64,000 nt of DNA from Novosphingobium sp. (lineage in GTDB: Bacteria; Pseudomonadota; Alphaproteobacteria; Sphingomonadales; Sphingomonadaceae): the NCBI RefSeq assembly GCF_030696665.1, contig NZ_JAUYRV010000009.1, forward strand, positions 1 to 64,000, written 5' to 3'. The notes under the pieces are model-generated. The model did no database searches. It saw only the letters and a list, made by a program, of their open reading frames with translations, and was not told where the DNA came from. The position numbers were made by a program, and so were the translations under genes. Below are positions 1 through 8,218 of the stretch, one piece after another; the first letter of the stretch is position 1, and every line of letters begins with the position of its first letter.

Positions 1-259
1 GGCAGACCTGTTCCACGGCCACATCGGCGGCGTAGACGTCATCGCCAAGGCCCTGATCCGCGCCGAAGCGATCATCAACGATGGCCGCATCGATGCCTTC
101 CGCGCTGAACGCTACGCCGGGTGGAACGGCGATCTGGGCCAGACCATCGCCAAGTCCAGCCTCGCCGAAATCGCCGATCTGGCCGTCGCACAGGACTTGC
201 GCCCCGCACCAGTATCAGGCCGTCAGGAATGGCTTGAAAACATGATGAACCGCTTCTGA
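1..259 (+). CDS. xylA: Xylose isomerase, C-terminal part (5' end outside window)
   Basis: Frame 2 is open from the window edge to TGA at 257-259 and encodes the last 85 residues. The peptide contains HIGGVDVIAKAL, ERYAGWNGDLGQ and SGRQEWLENMMNRF, which align with the E. coli XylA C-terminus (SGRQEQLENLVNHY region). XylA interconverts D-xylose and D-xylulose in the cytoplasm. The catalytic part lies outside the window, so activity cannot be judged. A LacI-type regulator follows about 205 bp downstream on the same strand, which fits a pentose-use locus. Confidence 0.9.
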   Translation, partial: ADLFHGHIGGVDVIAKALIRAEAIINDGRIDAFRAERYAGWNGDLGQTIAKSSLAEIADLAVAQDLRPAPVSGRQEWLENMMNRF

Positions 260-307
260 TCCACGTGGTCCGGGCGGTTGTCCCGCCCGGCCACCTCCCC
301 CCAATCT

Positions 308-408
308 CGTCATGCTGAACTTGTTTCAGCATCCATCTCTCGACACAAACCGCAGTGCGCGCGGATAGATGGACCCCGGATCCAGTCCGGGGTGACGAAG
401 AACGGGGC
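308..408. repeat. Compound intergenic palindromic repeat
   Basis: The outer arms are TCGTCA (308-313) and TGACGA (403-408). Inside them ATCCATCT faces AGATGGA, and ACCCCGGATCCAGTCCGGGGT forms a strong hairpin. This layout (CATGCTGAACTTG... and ...CCGGGGTGACGA) is a familiar mobile or REP-like intergenic element of sphingomonads. It lies between xylA and the lacI-type gene and could act as a terminator for xylA. Confidence 0.6.
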
Positions 409-464
409 AAGGCTTTCGCCCTGCCACTGGCAAGGGCGCGAGTCTCTCGCTAGACCGGCAAGCC

Positions 465-1505
465 ATGACCGAACCCCGATCCCGCAGGCGCCAGTCTGGC
501 CGACCGACCGTGAGCGATGTGGCGCGCCTCGCCAATTGCTCCACCATGACGGTCAGCCGCGTGATCAACGGCGGCAACGGCGTGCGCGCAGAAACCCGCC
601 TTGCGGTTGAAGCCGCCATCCGCGAACTGGACTATGCACCAAACCGCGCCGCGCGCAGTCTCGCCGGAGCATCGCAGCTGCGCGTGGCGCTGCTCTATGC
701 CAACCCGTCGTCGGCCTATCTCAGCGAGTTGTTGATCGGCTGCATCGATGCCGCCAGCCGGCTTGACGCGCATCTGGTCGTGGAGCGCTGCGATCCCGCG
801 GGCGATCCGGCGCAGATGATCGCGCGGCTGACGGGCGCAATGGTCGATGGCTTCCTGCTGCCCCCGCCCCTGTGCGATGATTCCGCGCTGCTCTCGCGCC
901 TCACCTGTGCCGAACTGCCCTGCGTGCTGATCGGTCCGGGCCATCAAACGCAGGACGGCCCCGGCGCGGTGATGATCGATGACCAGCGCGCCGCGCAGGA
1001 CATGACGCGCCACATCCTCGCGCTAGGCCACCGCCGTATCGGCTTCATCATCGGCGATCCCGGCCAGTCCGCCAGCGCGCTGCGCCTCGCAGGCTATCGC
1101 GCCGCCCTGAACGAGGCGAGCGTTGCGGTCGACGAAACGCTGATCCGCCAAGGCCAGTTCACCTACCGCTCGGGCCTCGATGCCGCGATGGACCTGCTGG
1201 CCCTGCCCCAACGCCCCACGGCCATCTTCGCGTCGAACGACGATATGGCCGCAGGCTGCATCGCGGCTGCCCACCGCAGCGGGCTTGATGTGCCGCGCAA
1301 TCTCACCGTCTGCGGGTTTGACGATACCGCGCTTGCCTCCACCATATCGCCCGAACTCACCACGATCCGCCAGCCCATCCGCCTGATGGCCGAAGCCGCG
1401 CTCGACCTGCTGGTGCAAGACATTCGCGGCGGGCGCACCGGCGATGGCTGCGGCACGCTCGACTACGAACTGATCCCCCGCGAATCCGAAGCGCGCTTGC
1501 TTTAG
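465..1505 (+). CDS. LacI family transcriptional regulator
   Basis: The protein has 346 residues, normal for LacI/GalR. The N-terminal helix-turn-helix (about residues 14-40) reads PTVSDVARLANCSTMTVSRV, followed by the hinge region YAPNRAARSLAG (about 58-68). A periplasmic-binding-like effector domain fills the rest, ending with GFDDTALAS and LTTIRQP motifs typical of the family. It probably senses a sugar or sugar phosphate. A perfect palindrome with a central CG step (3196-3213) lies in the nearby divergent promoter and is the best candidate operator. The 3' end overlaps the convergent GMC gene by 4 bp. The effector is unknown; the adjacent xylA end suggests a pentose. Confidence 0.88.
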   Translation: MTEPRSRRRQSGRPTVSDVARLANCSTMTVSRVINGGNGVRAETRLAVEAAIRELDYAPNRAARSLAGASQLRVALLYANPSSAYLSELLIGCIDAASRLDAHLVVERCDPAGDPAQMIARLTGAMVDGFLLPPPLCDDSALLSRLTCAELPCVLIGPGHQTQDGPGAVMIDDQRAAQDMTRHILALGHRRIGFIIGDPGQSASALRLAGYRAALNEASVAVDETLIRQGQFTYRSGLDAAMDLLALPQRPTAIFASNDDMAAGCIAAAHRSGLDVPRNLTVCGFDDTALASTISPELTTIRQPIRLMAEAALDLLVQDIRGGRTGDGCGTLDYELIPRESEARLL

Positions 1506-3136
1506 GCCACCGCCGCCAGCGCCTCCCTGCCCCGGATCACATCGGCAATCTTCTCGGCAATCATGATTGTCGGCGCATTGGTGTTGCCGCCGATCAGCAG
1601 CGGAATGACCGAGGCATCGACCACCCGCAGGCCCTCCAGCCCGATCACCTTGCAGTCCTTGTCCACCACCGCCATCGGATCACTGGTCAAACCCATCTTC
1701 GCGGTGCCGACGGGGTGATAGATCGTCTCCCCCTTCGCCCGCACCCATGCGTCGATCTCGTCGTCGCGCTGCACTGCCGCGCCCGGCCAGATTTCCTCGC
1801 CGCGATAGGGGGCAAGCGCATCCTGCCCCGCCACGTGCCGTGCCATGCGGATGCCCTCGCGCACCACGCGCCGGTCCTCCTCCGTGCCCATGAAGTTGGT
1901 CAGGATCGATGGATCGGCATAAGGATCGGCACTGGCCAGCCCCACCCTGCCCCGGCTTTCGGGCCGCAACTGGCACACGTGCAGCGTAAAACCATCACGC
2001 TTCACCTGAACCTTCGCATGCTCCTGCATGATGGCGATAACGAAGTGAACCTGCACATCGGGCCGGTCCAGATCGGGCCGCGATTTGAGGAAGGCGCCAG
2101 CCTCCAGCCCGTTCTGCCGCCCGGTGCCCTTCCCGGTCAGCATATATTGGAGCCCCACCTTCAGCTGCCGCAACCCCCTGATTTCATTGTAGAGCGATAT
2201 CGGCTGCGTGCAGGCCCAGTTGAGCGTCACGTCCAGATGGTCCTGCAAATTCTCGCCCACGCCCTTCAGCGCGTGGACCGGCGCAATCCCGTGCGCCTTC
2301 AGTTTCTCCGGGTCACCGATGCCTGAAAGCTGGAGGATTTGCGGAGACTGGAACGCCCCTGCGCACAGCAGCACTTCACGCCCCGCCCGCACGCTCTGCA
2401 CCGGTTTGCCCTGCCCGAGGCTATATTCCACCCCTACCGCACGCCCATTCACCACCACAATGCGATGCACCCGCGCCCCGGTGACCACGCTAAGGTTGCG
2501 CCGCGTCCCCACAATTGGCGTCAGGTATCCACGCGCCGCACTCCAGCGCTGCCCATCGTTGATGGTGAGTTGGTATCGCCCAAAGCCTTCCTGATCCGCG
2601 CCGTTGAAATCGGGTGTCACCTTGTGCCCGGCTTGCTGCCCCGCCTTGATGATCCCGCGATAAAGCGGATGGTCCGATTGCTCCCCCCAATTGACCTTCA
2701 GCGGCCCGCCCGCGCCGTGAAACTCGGACTTGCCGCCGCCGTAATCCTCAGCCTTGCGGAAATAGGGCAGCACATCGCCATAGGACCACCCCTCCAGCCC
2801 CATCTGCCGCCACTGGTCATAATCGCGCGCATGGCCCCGGATATAGACCATGCCGTTGATGGCAGACGATCCGCCCAGCCCGCGACCACGCGGATGCCAC
2901 ATGCGGCGACCGTCCATGTGCGGTTCCGGCTCGGACCAGAAGCCCCAGTTGTGCTTGCTCTTCTGCTTGATCAGCGTGCCCACGCCCGCCGGCATCCGCA
3001 CCAGCACCGACGTATTTTTGCCGCCCGCTTCCAGCAGCAGCACGCGCACTTGCGGATCTTCCGAAAGCCGCGCCGCCAGCACCGCGCCTGCGCTACCTGC
3101 CCCGATCACGATAAAATCGAACGCGTCTTGTGCCAT
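1502..3136 (-). CDS. GMC family FAD-dependent oxidoreductase (choline dehydrogenase-like)
   Basis: The protein has 544 residues from ATG 3136; in-frame ATGs at 3148 and 3175 are possible, but MAQDAFDFIVIGAGSAG places the FAD dinucleotide fold (GAGSAG, residues 12-17) at the usual distance. GMC signature 1 (GGSSAINGMVYIRG) and signature 2 (GAFQSPQILQLSGIG) are present. The active-site pair is visible as His474 (YHPVGTAKMG) and the Asn of GGNTNAPT near 518. Family members oxidise alcohols or sugars, passing electrons from FAD to oxygen or a carrier. No signal peptide is seen. It is divergent from a TonB receptor and faces the LacI regulator, so a sugar or glycoside substrate is plausible but not shown. 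Confidence 0.88.
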   Translation of the reverse strand: MAQDAFDFIVIGAGSAGAVLAARLSEDPQVRVLLLEAGGKNTSVLVRMPAGVGTLIKQKSKHNWGFWSEPEPHMDGRRMWHPRGRGLGGSSAINGMVYIRGHARDYDQWRQMGLEGWSYGDVLPYFRKAEDYGGGKSEFHGAGGPLKVNWGEQSDHPLYRGIIKAGQQAGHKVTPDFNGADQEGFGRYQLTINDGQRWSAARGYLTPIVGTRRNLSVVTGARVHRIVVVNGRAVGVEYSLGQGKPVQSVRAGREVLLCAGAFQSPQILQLSGIGDPEKLKAHGIAPVHALKGVGENLQDHLDVTLNWACTQPISLYNEIRGLRQLKVGLQYMLTGKGTGRQNGLEAGAFLKSRPDLDRPDVQVHFVIAIMQEHAKVQVKRDGFTLHVCQLRPESRGRVGLASADPYADPSILTNFMGTEEDRRVVREGIRMARHVAGQDALAPYRGEEIWPGAAVQRDDEIDAWVRAKGETIYHPVGTAKMGLTSDPMAVVDKDCKVIGLEGLRVVDASVIPLLIGGNTNAPTIMIAEKIADVIRGREALAAVA

Positions 3137-3195
3137 GCGCAGCCCCATCCCGATGGTGCGTCCCGAATCCGTCACACCTTATTGACATAGGGGTA

Positions 3196-3213
3196 ATTAA
3201 TCGCGCGATTAAT
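3196..3213. promoter_or_regulatory. Perfect 18-bp palindrome, probable LacI-type operator
   Basis: ATTAATCGCGCGATTAAT is a perfect inverted repeat centred on GC/CG steps, as in LacI-family operators. It lies 60 bp upstream of the GMC start (3136) and 123 bp upstream of the TonB receptor start (3336), in their shared divergent promoter, 1.7 kb from the LacI-type gene. Binding by that regulator is inferred. Confidence 0.6.
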
Positions 3214-3335
3214 GGCAAGCCGGACTGCACCGGCAACGCGCACCTGCCCCGAATGCCGTAAAAAAGGATGTGATACTCGTCACATGGTCGAAACATTGCC
3301 GCCCTATCCGCCCTGCATCACAACAGGTGGGTCCA

Positions 3336-5648
3336 ATGAAAAAGACATTTCTTCTCGGTTCAGCGCTAACATCGTCGCTGCTTTTCTCGGGCAATGCTTT
3401 CGCACAACAAGCAACAGCGCCCGCCGCTGAAGAACAAAGCCCCGACACTATTGTTGTCACCGCGCAGAAGTTTGAACAGAAACTGGTCGACGTTCCCATC
3501 ACCATTTCCGCCGTCACCGGTGATCGCATCCGCGAACTCGGCGTTTCAGACCTTGATGAACTGTCCGCCTACGTCCCTGGCCTCAACATTCAGGAACAGA
3601 GCGCCAACAATCCCGGCGTCGTGATCCGCGGCATTACATCGGATTCCGGCTCGGCCCAGCAGGGTCCGCGCGTCACGCTTTACTACAACGGCGTCGACAT
3701 CTCGCGTTCGCGCGGATCGTATCAGGCGATCTATGATCTTGAGCGCGTCGAGGTCATCAAAGGCCCGCAGGCCACGCTGTTCGGCACGGCCTCTGCCGTC
3801 GGCGCGATCAGCCTTGTTTCGGCCCGCCCGCAGGAAGGCTTTTCCGCCAGCGTGACCGGCGGCATCGGCAACTACAGCCAGACCCTGCTCAGCGGCTATG
3901 TCAACGCCGGGTCAGACACCATCGCCGCCCGCCTCGCCTTCGAATGGCGCACGCGCGACGGTTATGTTGAAAACCTCGCTGTCAGCCAGGAAGAAGACCT
4001 TTACGCACAGGACCAGCTCGGCCTGCGCGCATCGATCCGCTGGAAGCCTTCGGACCGCGTGACCGTGGACCTGATCGGCACGTATGACCGTCAGCGCAAT
4101 GGCGGAACGCCTTTCGTCTCGGGCACGTATGCCACTGTCAGCGGCCCCGCCAATCCGTTCGGCGATGCCAACCTTGGCGGCTCGCCGCTCTCCGCCTCGG
4201 TGCTCGGCAATTCGCAGCTTGGCCTCAACCGCGATGTCTATGACGCGAACCTGACCGTCGCTGCCGAACTGACCGACGAAATCACGTTCACCACCGTCAA
4301 CGGCTACCGCGAATTTGACAGCCGCGAAGTGTTCGATGCCGATGGCAGCGCCGCGTGGTATCTCGAATTTGCTGAAAACGCCAAGGGCTGGCAGGCCAGC
4401 CATGAAGGCCGCTTCAGCTATATGTCCGATACCATCCGCGCTTCGGCAGGCTGGAACGTGTTCAAGGAAGACGGCACGCAGGCCGTGCCCTTCAGCTCTG
4501 AAGAAGGCACGTTCCTGCAGTGCGCCGCCAACATCATCCCCGGCCTTGGCTGCGTAAACTCGGCTGGCGTGGTCACCGCCGCACAGGCCACCGCCCTCGC
4601 CACTCGCGGGGCACTCACGCAGGTTCCCTATTCGTCGGAATTCATCAACGGTGGTGAGAACACTGCATACTCGGTGTTCGCCGATGCCACGTGGATTCCC
4701 ACCCCGGCCATCGAAGTCACCGTGGGCGCGCGTTATGTCTGGGAAGACCGCACTTCAACCTTTTTCGCCCGCGTCCCGCGCCCGGTGCTGAACCCCGCCG
4801 CCACGTCGCTGGTCCCGGGCCAGATCGATACCGGCGGCCAGACCTTTACCGCCAGCGGCAAATCCAACGCCTTCCTGCCGCGCTTCAACGTGCTCTACCG
4901 TCTGGGTGACCGCACCAATGTGTTCGCCACCGTATCGAAGGGCCGCCGCTCGCCCGTGGTGCAGCTTGGTGCCACCCGCGTAAACGGCGCGCCGCAGCCC
5001 AACATCCAGTCCGTGCCCGAAGAAAAGGTGTGGAACTACGAAGTGGGCCTCAAGGGCGCAGCAGGCCCGGTTTCCGGCTCCATCGGCGTCTATTACCAGA
5101 AGTACGATGGCTTCCAGGTCAGCGTCCAGCAGGCCAACGGCACCACCGTGACGCAAAGTGCGGGCACCGCCAGCAACTTCGGGGTGGAGGCAGAACTGGC
5201 CATCAAGGCTTCGGACTGGCTGCAACTGTTCGGCAACGTCGGCTTCATCGATGGCGGGATTGACGAAGACAACACCTTCGCCCCCACCTTCTCGGGCGCA
5301 CGTTTCCGTCTTCAGCCCGAATGGCAGGCCGCGGGCGGCTTTACCATCAACACCCCGGTGGCAGATGGTGTACGCTTCTTCATCACGCCCACCGTCACGC
5401 ACCGCAGCAAGATCTTCTTCGAACTGCCCAACCGCGATCTGCTTTCCCAGAAAGCGGTAACGCTGGTCAACGTGCGCGGCGGCGTATCGTTTGCCGATGG
5501 CATGTATGAAATCTCGGCCTTCATGCGCAATGTGACCGACAAGGACTACTTGCTCGATGCCGGCAACACCGGCGGCGCGTTCGGCATTCCCACCTTCATC
5601 CCCGCCGAACCGCGCATGTTCGGCGCTGCACTCACCGCGCGCTTCTGA
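3336..5648 (+). CDS. TonB-dependent outer-membrane receptor
   Basis: The protein has 770 residues. The signal peptide MKKTFLLGSALTSSLLFSG ends near NAFAQQ. The plug domain starts with TIVVTAQKFEQKLVDVPITI and includes VTLYYNGVDISRSRG and LERVEVIKGPQATLFG, typical of the sphingomonad receptors that import carbohydrates or aromatic compounds. The C-terminal beta barrel ends in aromatic F (MFGAALTARF), as outer-membrane proteins do. ATG 3336 is chosen because an AGGTGGG ribosome site precedes it. It takes up a ligand using TonB energy; the ligand is unknown. A palindrome upstream suggests control by the local LacI regulator. Confidence 0.9.
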   Translation: MKKTFLLGSALTSSLLFSGNAFAQQATAPAAEEQSPDTIVVTAQKFEQKLVDVPITISAVTGDRIRELGVSDLDELSAYVPGLNIQEQSANNPGVVIRGITSDSGSAQQGPRVTLYYNGVDISRSRGSYQAIYDLERVEVIKGPQATLFGTASAVGAISLVSARPQEGFSASVTGGIGNYSQTLLSGYVNAGSDTIAARLAFEWRTRDGYVENLAVSQEEDLYAQDQLGLRASIRWKPSDRVTVDLIGTYDRQRNGGTPFVSGTYATVSGPANPFGDANLGGSPLSASVLGNSQLGLNRDVYDANLTVAAELTDEITFTTVNGYREFDSREVFDADGSAAWYLEFAENAKGWQASHEGRFSYMSDTIRASAGWNVFKEDGTQAVPFSSEEGTFLQCAANIIPGLGCVNSAGVVTAAQATALATRGALTQVPYSSEFINGGENTAYSVFADATWIPTPAIEVTVGARYVWEDRTSTFFARVPRPVLNPAATSLVPGQIDTGGQTFTASGKSNAFLPRFNVLYRLGDRTNVFATVSKGRRSPVVQLGATRVNGAPQPNIQSVPEEKVWNYEVGLKGAAGPVSGSIGVYYQKYDGFQVSVQQANGTTVTQSAGTASNFGVEAELAIKASDWLQLFGNVGFIDGGIDEDNTFAPTFSGARFRLQPEWQAAGGFTINTPVADGVRFFITPTVTHRSKIFFELPNRDLLSQKAVTLVNVRGGVSFADGMYEISAFMRNVTDKDYLLDAGNTGGAFGIPTFIPAEPRMFGAALTARF

Positions 5649-5681
5649 TAGCCTGACCGCACAGCAAAGGACGCCAGACCG

Positions 5682-7340
5682 ATGACACTCGCAATCAACC
5701 GCCGCAGCCTGCTCACCGCAATGGGCGCGGGCACCGGCATCGGTCTGGCTCCTGCCGCAATGGCAGCGCCTGCGCTCAAGACTGCCACCTTCAACCACGG
5801 CGTTGCCAGCGGCGACCCATCGGCAAACGGCGCAGTCTTGTGGACCCGCGCCACCGTGGCTGAGGACGCAACGGGTGACGTTCCGCTCAAGTGGCACGTT
5901 GCCGCCAGCGCTGAAGGCAAGCCGCTGAAATCCGGCAAGATCACCGCCACCGCCGCTGCCGATCACACTGCCAAACTGGAAGTCGAAGGCCTGAAGCCTG
6001 CCACCGATTACTGGTACTGGTTCAGCACGAAGGATGGCACCACATCACCCAAGGGCCGCTTCCGCACGCTGCCGGTGGGCAAGACCGACAAAGTGGTCAT
6101 CGCGCTTGCCTCGTGCCAGCTCTACCCCGGCGGCTTCTTCAACGCCTATGCCGATATGGCCGCGCAGGAACGGCTCGACGCGGTGCTGCATCTGGGTGAC
6201 TACATCTACGAATATGGCGCGGCAGGTTATGGCACGGACATCGGCAAGAAAATCGGCCGCCTGCCCGATCCCGCGCACGAAATCGTGACGCTGGACGATT
6301 ACCGCCGCCGCCACGCACAGGCCAAGGCGGACCCGCAGCTTCAGGCCGCCCACGCCCGCGCCGCCTTCATCTGCGTGTGGGACGATCACGAAACCGCCAA
6401 CGATGCATGGATCGGCGGCGCAGAAAACCACGATCCGGCCAAGGAAGGCGATTGGCGCGCGCGCAAGGCCGCCGCTCTGCAAGCCTATTTCGAATGGATG
6501 CCCATTCGCGCACCCAAGACCGGGAGCGATCCGGCTGCCATCTATCGCAGCTTCGAATTCGGCGATCTGGCCACGCTGGCAATGGTCGAAACCCGGCTCC
6601 TCGGCCGGTCAGAACAGATCGCCAGCAAGGGCGCTGCGCCCGATGCCGCACAAGTTGCCGCAATGCTCGCCGCCCGCAACGATCCCTCGCGTGAAATGCT
6701 GGGCGCAGCGCAGATGCAGTGGCTTGAAAGCCTGTTCGCAGCCTCGGTAAAGGCGTCCAAGCCTTGGCAATTGCTCGGCAATCAGGTGGTCATGGCGCGC
6801 GTGCCGGGGCCGGACCTGAAGCTGGCTCTGGGCGATGAAAAGTTCGAAGCCATGCTGGCCAAAATGCCGGAAGCCTATCGCGGCATGATTGCCCAATCGC
6901 AGGCCGCATTCAAAGCCGGCATGCCCTTCAACATGGACGCATGGGACGGCTACCCCCCTGCCCGCGAACGCCTCTATGCCATGCTGCGCAAGATCGGCGC
7001 AAACCCCCTCGCCTTCGCCGGAGACAGCCACGCCGCCTGGGCGAACGATCTGCATGACGACAGCGGCACCCGCGTCGGCGCTGAATTTGGCGCAACCGCC
7101 ATCACCAGCCCGTCCTACGGCTCGCTGCTCCCCGGACTTGGCAAGATCATCGCCGCGCAAAGCCCCGAAGTCGCCTTCTGCGATCAGGACACCAAGGGCT
7201 ACACGATGGTCACCATCACGCCGGACGCTGCGGTGGCCGATTTCGTCACCGTCTCAACGGTTTACACCCCGCAGTTCACACGCGGCGTGGCGGCACGATA
7301 CGAAGCGCGCAAGGGTGCGGCGCTGAAGGCTCTTTCCTGA
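5682..7340 (+). CDS. phoD: PhoD-like alkaline phosphatase, Tat-exported
   Basis: The protein has 552 residues. The N-terminus has a twin-arginine signal (NRRSLLTAMGAGTGIGLA) with an AMAAP cleavage site, so it should be exported folded. An N-terminal PhoD domain (FNHGVASGDPSANGAVLWTR) precedes the metallophosphatase core with LGDYIYEYG, CVWDDHETAND and AGDSHAAW, the metal-ligand motifs of PhoD enzymes. It would hydrolyse phosphodiesters or monoesters in the periplasm. It starts 33 bp after the TonB receptor stop and is probably cotranscribed, which suggests uptake coupled to phosphate-ester hydrolysis. Confidence 0.88.
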   Translation: MTLAINRRSLLTAMGAGTGIGLAPAAMAAPALKTATFNHGVASGDPSANGAVLWTRATVAEDATGDVPLKWHVAASAEGKPLKSGKITATAAADHTAKLEVEGLKPATDYWYWFSTKDGTTSPKGRFRTLPVGKTDKVVIALASCQLYPGGFFNAYADMAAQERLDAVLHLGDYIYEYGAAGYGTDIGKKIGRLPDPAHEIVTLDDYRRRHAQAKADPQLQAAHARAAFICVWDDHETANDAWIGGAENHDPAKEGDWRARKAAALQAYFEWMPIRAPKTGSDPAAIYRSFEFGDLATLAMVETRLLGRSEQIASKGAAPDAAQVAAMLAARNDPSREMLGAAQMQWLESLFAASVKASKPWQLLGNQVVMARVPGPDLKLALGDEKFEAMLAKMPEAYRGMIAQSQAAFKAGMPFNMDAWDGYPPARERLYAMLRKIGANPLAFAGDSHAAWANDLHDDSGTRVGAEFGATAITSPSYGSLLPGLGKIIAAQSPEVAFCDQDTKGYTMVTITPDAAVADFVTVSTVYTPQFTRGVAARYEARKGAALKALS

Positions 7341-7358
7341 AATCTCAATGGGGACGGA

Positions 7359-7694
7359 TCAGGCGCGGCCAAAAAGCCTACGCTGAAGCAAGTTTGAAAG
7401 ATCACGGCGACTGTCGGCAACCATCACGACAGTCGCCACGTCATCTGACAGAAGATAGATGATGCGATAGGGCCGTAAGGAAATTTGCCGCCAGCCCGGT
7501 TCGGCCATATCCCGCAATTCCGGGACATTCGGTCCACTTTCCGGAAAGCGGACAATCCGTTCCATCGCCGCAAGCAGGCTGTCCAGCAAGGCCTCAGCCC
7601 CATCCTCGCCATCCGGGCCGCGTAGTTCGAGGCGTTTGTTGTAGATGCCGAACAAATCATGTTCCGCATCTTCCGAAATCGTAACGCGAACCAC
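7359..7694 (-). CDS. ParE/RelE-type toxin
   Basis: The protein has 111 residues from GTG 7694, preceded by GGAGG in the end of the antitoxin gene; a longer ATG form from 7754 would overlap the antitoxin. The core VTISEDAEHDLFGIYNKRLE and the C-terminal GWRQISLRPYRIIYLLSDDVATVVMVADSRRDL are typical of the RelE/ParE fold. ParE toxins inhibit gyrase and RelE toxins cleave mRNA; the exact target cannot be told here. It follows the antitoxin by 4 bp. Such modules stabilise plasmids, fitting the adjacent partition genes. Confidence 0.82.
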   Translation of the reverse strand: MVRVTISEDAEHDLFGIYNKRLELRGPDGEDGAEALLDSLLAAMERIVRFPESGPNVPELRDMAEPGWRQISLRPYRIIYLLSDDVATVVMVADSRRDLSNLLQRRLFGRA

Positions 7695-7698
7695 GAAG

Positions 7699-7992
7699 TC
7701 AGGCCTCCACGCTACCCGACGCCCGCCGCGCTCTCGCCCTGATCCTGTCCCCAAGACCTTCCAGCGGCTTTACCCTGCCCGCCGCAATGTCTTCCTTAGC
7801 CAGCGCCAGCAGCTTCAATAGTGCCAGCGTATCCTGCGTCTGGTAATAATCCGCAGCATCCTGCAAAACGGCCTTGGCTTCACCGTTTTGCGTGATGATC
7901 AGCGGCGGCGCGCCTTCGTTCAACTCGCGCAGCACTTCGGCGCTGTTCGCCTTTACATAGCTGATCGGCTTGATGCGGCTTTCAAGGCCCAT
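7699..7992 (-). CDS. Phd/YefM family antitoxin
   Basis: The protein has 97 residues. ATG 7992 has a strong GGAGGG site 5 bases upstream and is preferred to ATG 8004. The N-terminus SRIKPISYVKANSAEVLREL and PPLIITQNGEAKAVLQDAADYYQ matches the Phd/YefM DNA-binding fold. The C-terminal helix presumably wraps the toxin. It is first in the operon, the usual order that allows antitoxin and toxin-antitoxin complex to repress the promoter. Confidence 0.85.
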   Translation of the reverse strand: MGLESRIKPISYVKANSAEVLRELNEGAPPLIITQNGEAKAVLQDAADYYQTQDTLALLKLLALAKEDIAAGRVKPLEGLGDRIRARARRASGSVEA

Positions 7993-8156
7993 GACACCCT
8001 CCATCGGAATTCAGACCGAATATAGCCTCTATCCGCCAATATGCCACCCCTCACCTCTACATGATTCGGACGCAGTGGCTTTACAGGCAACACAACATCT
8101 GGCGCGCTGAACCCCATCACCCACCACATGCAGTGCACCAAACAATAGCACGCCCG

Positions 8157-8170
8157 CAATTGCGCAATTG
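8157..8170. promoter_or_regulatory. Palindrome upstream of parA, possible partition-operon operator
   Basis: CAATTGCGCAATTG is a perfect 14-bp inverted repeat ending 48 bp before the parA start. ParA proteins with an N-terminal helix-turn-helix, like this one, commonly repress their own operon at such palindromes. The assignment is positional inference. Confidence 0.4.
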
Positions 8171-8181
8171 AAGGAAATCCG

Positions 8182-8190
8182 TTATCCACA
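8182..8190 (+). promoter_or_regulatory. DnaA box
   Basis: TTATCCACA is a perfect match to the DnaA consensus. It lies in the parA leader, 29 bp before the start codon. A second, one-mismatch box (TTCTCCACA, 12289-12297) lies near the iterons. It may couple replication or parA expression to host DnaA. Confidence 0.5.
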
Positions 8191-8218
8191 ACACGGAATA
8201 CCTTCAAAAAGGCGCGCG

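Noticed and set aside
4755..5966. Long minus-strand frame across the TonB receptor and phosphatase genes
   Set aside because: It is an open shadow of high-GC coding DNA with no recognisable protein features, and the plus-strand genes are clear.
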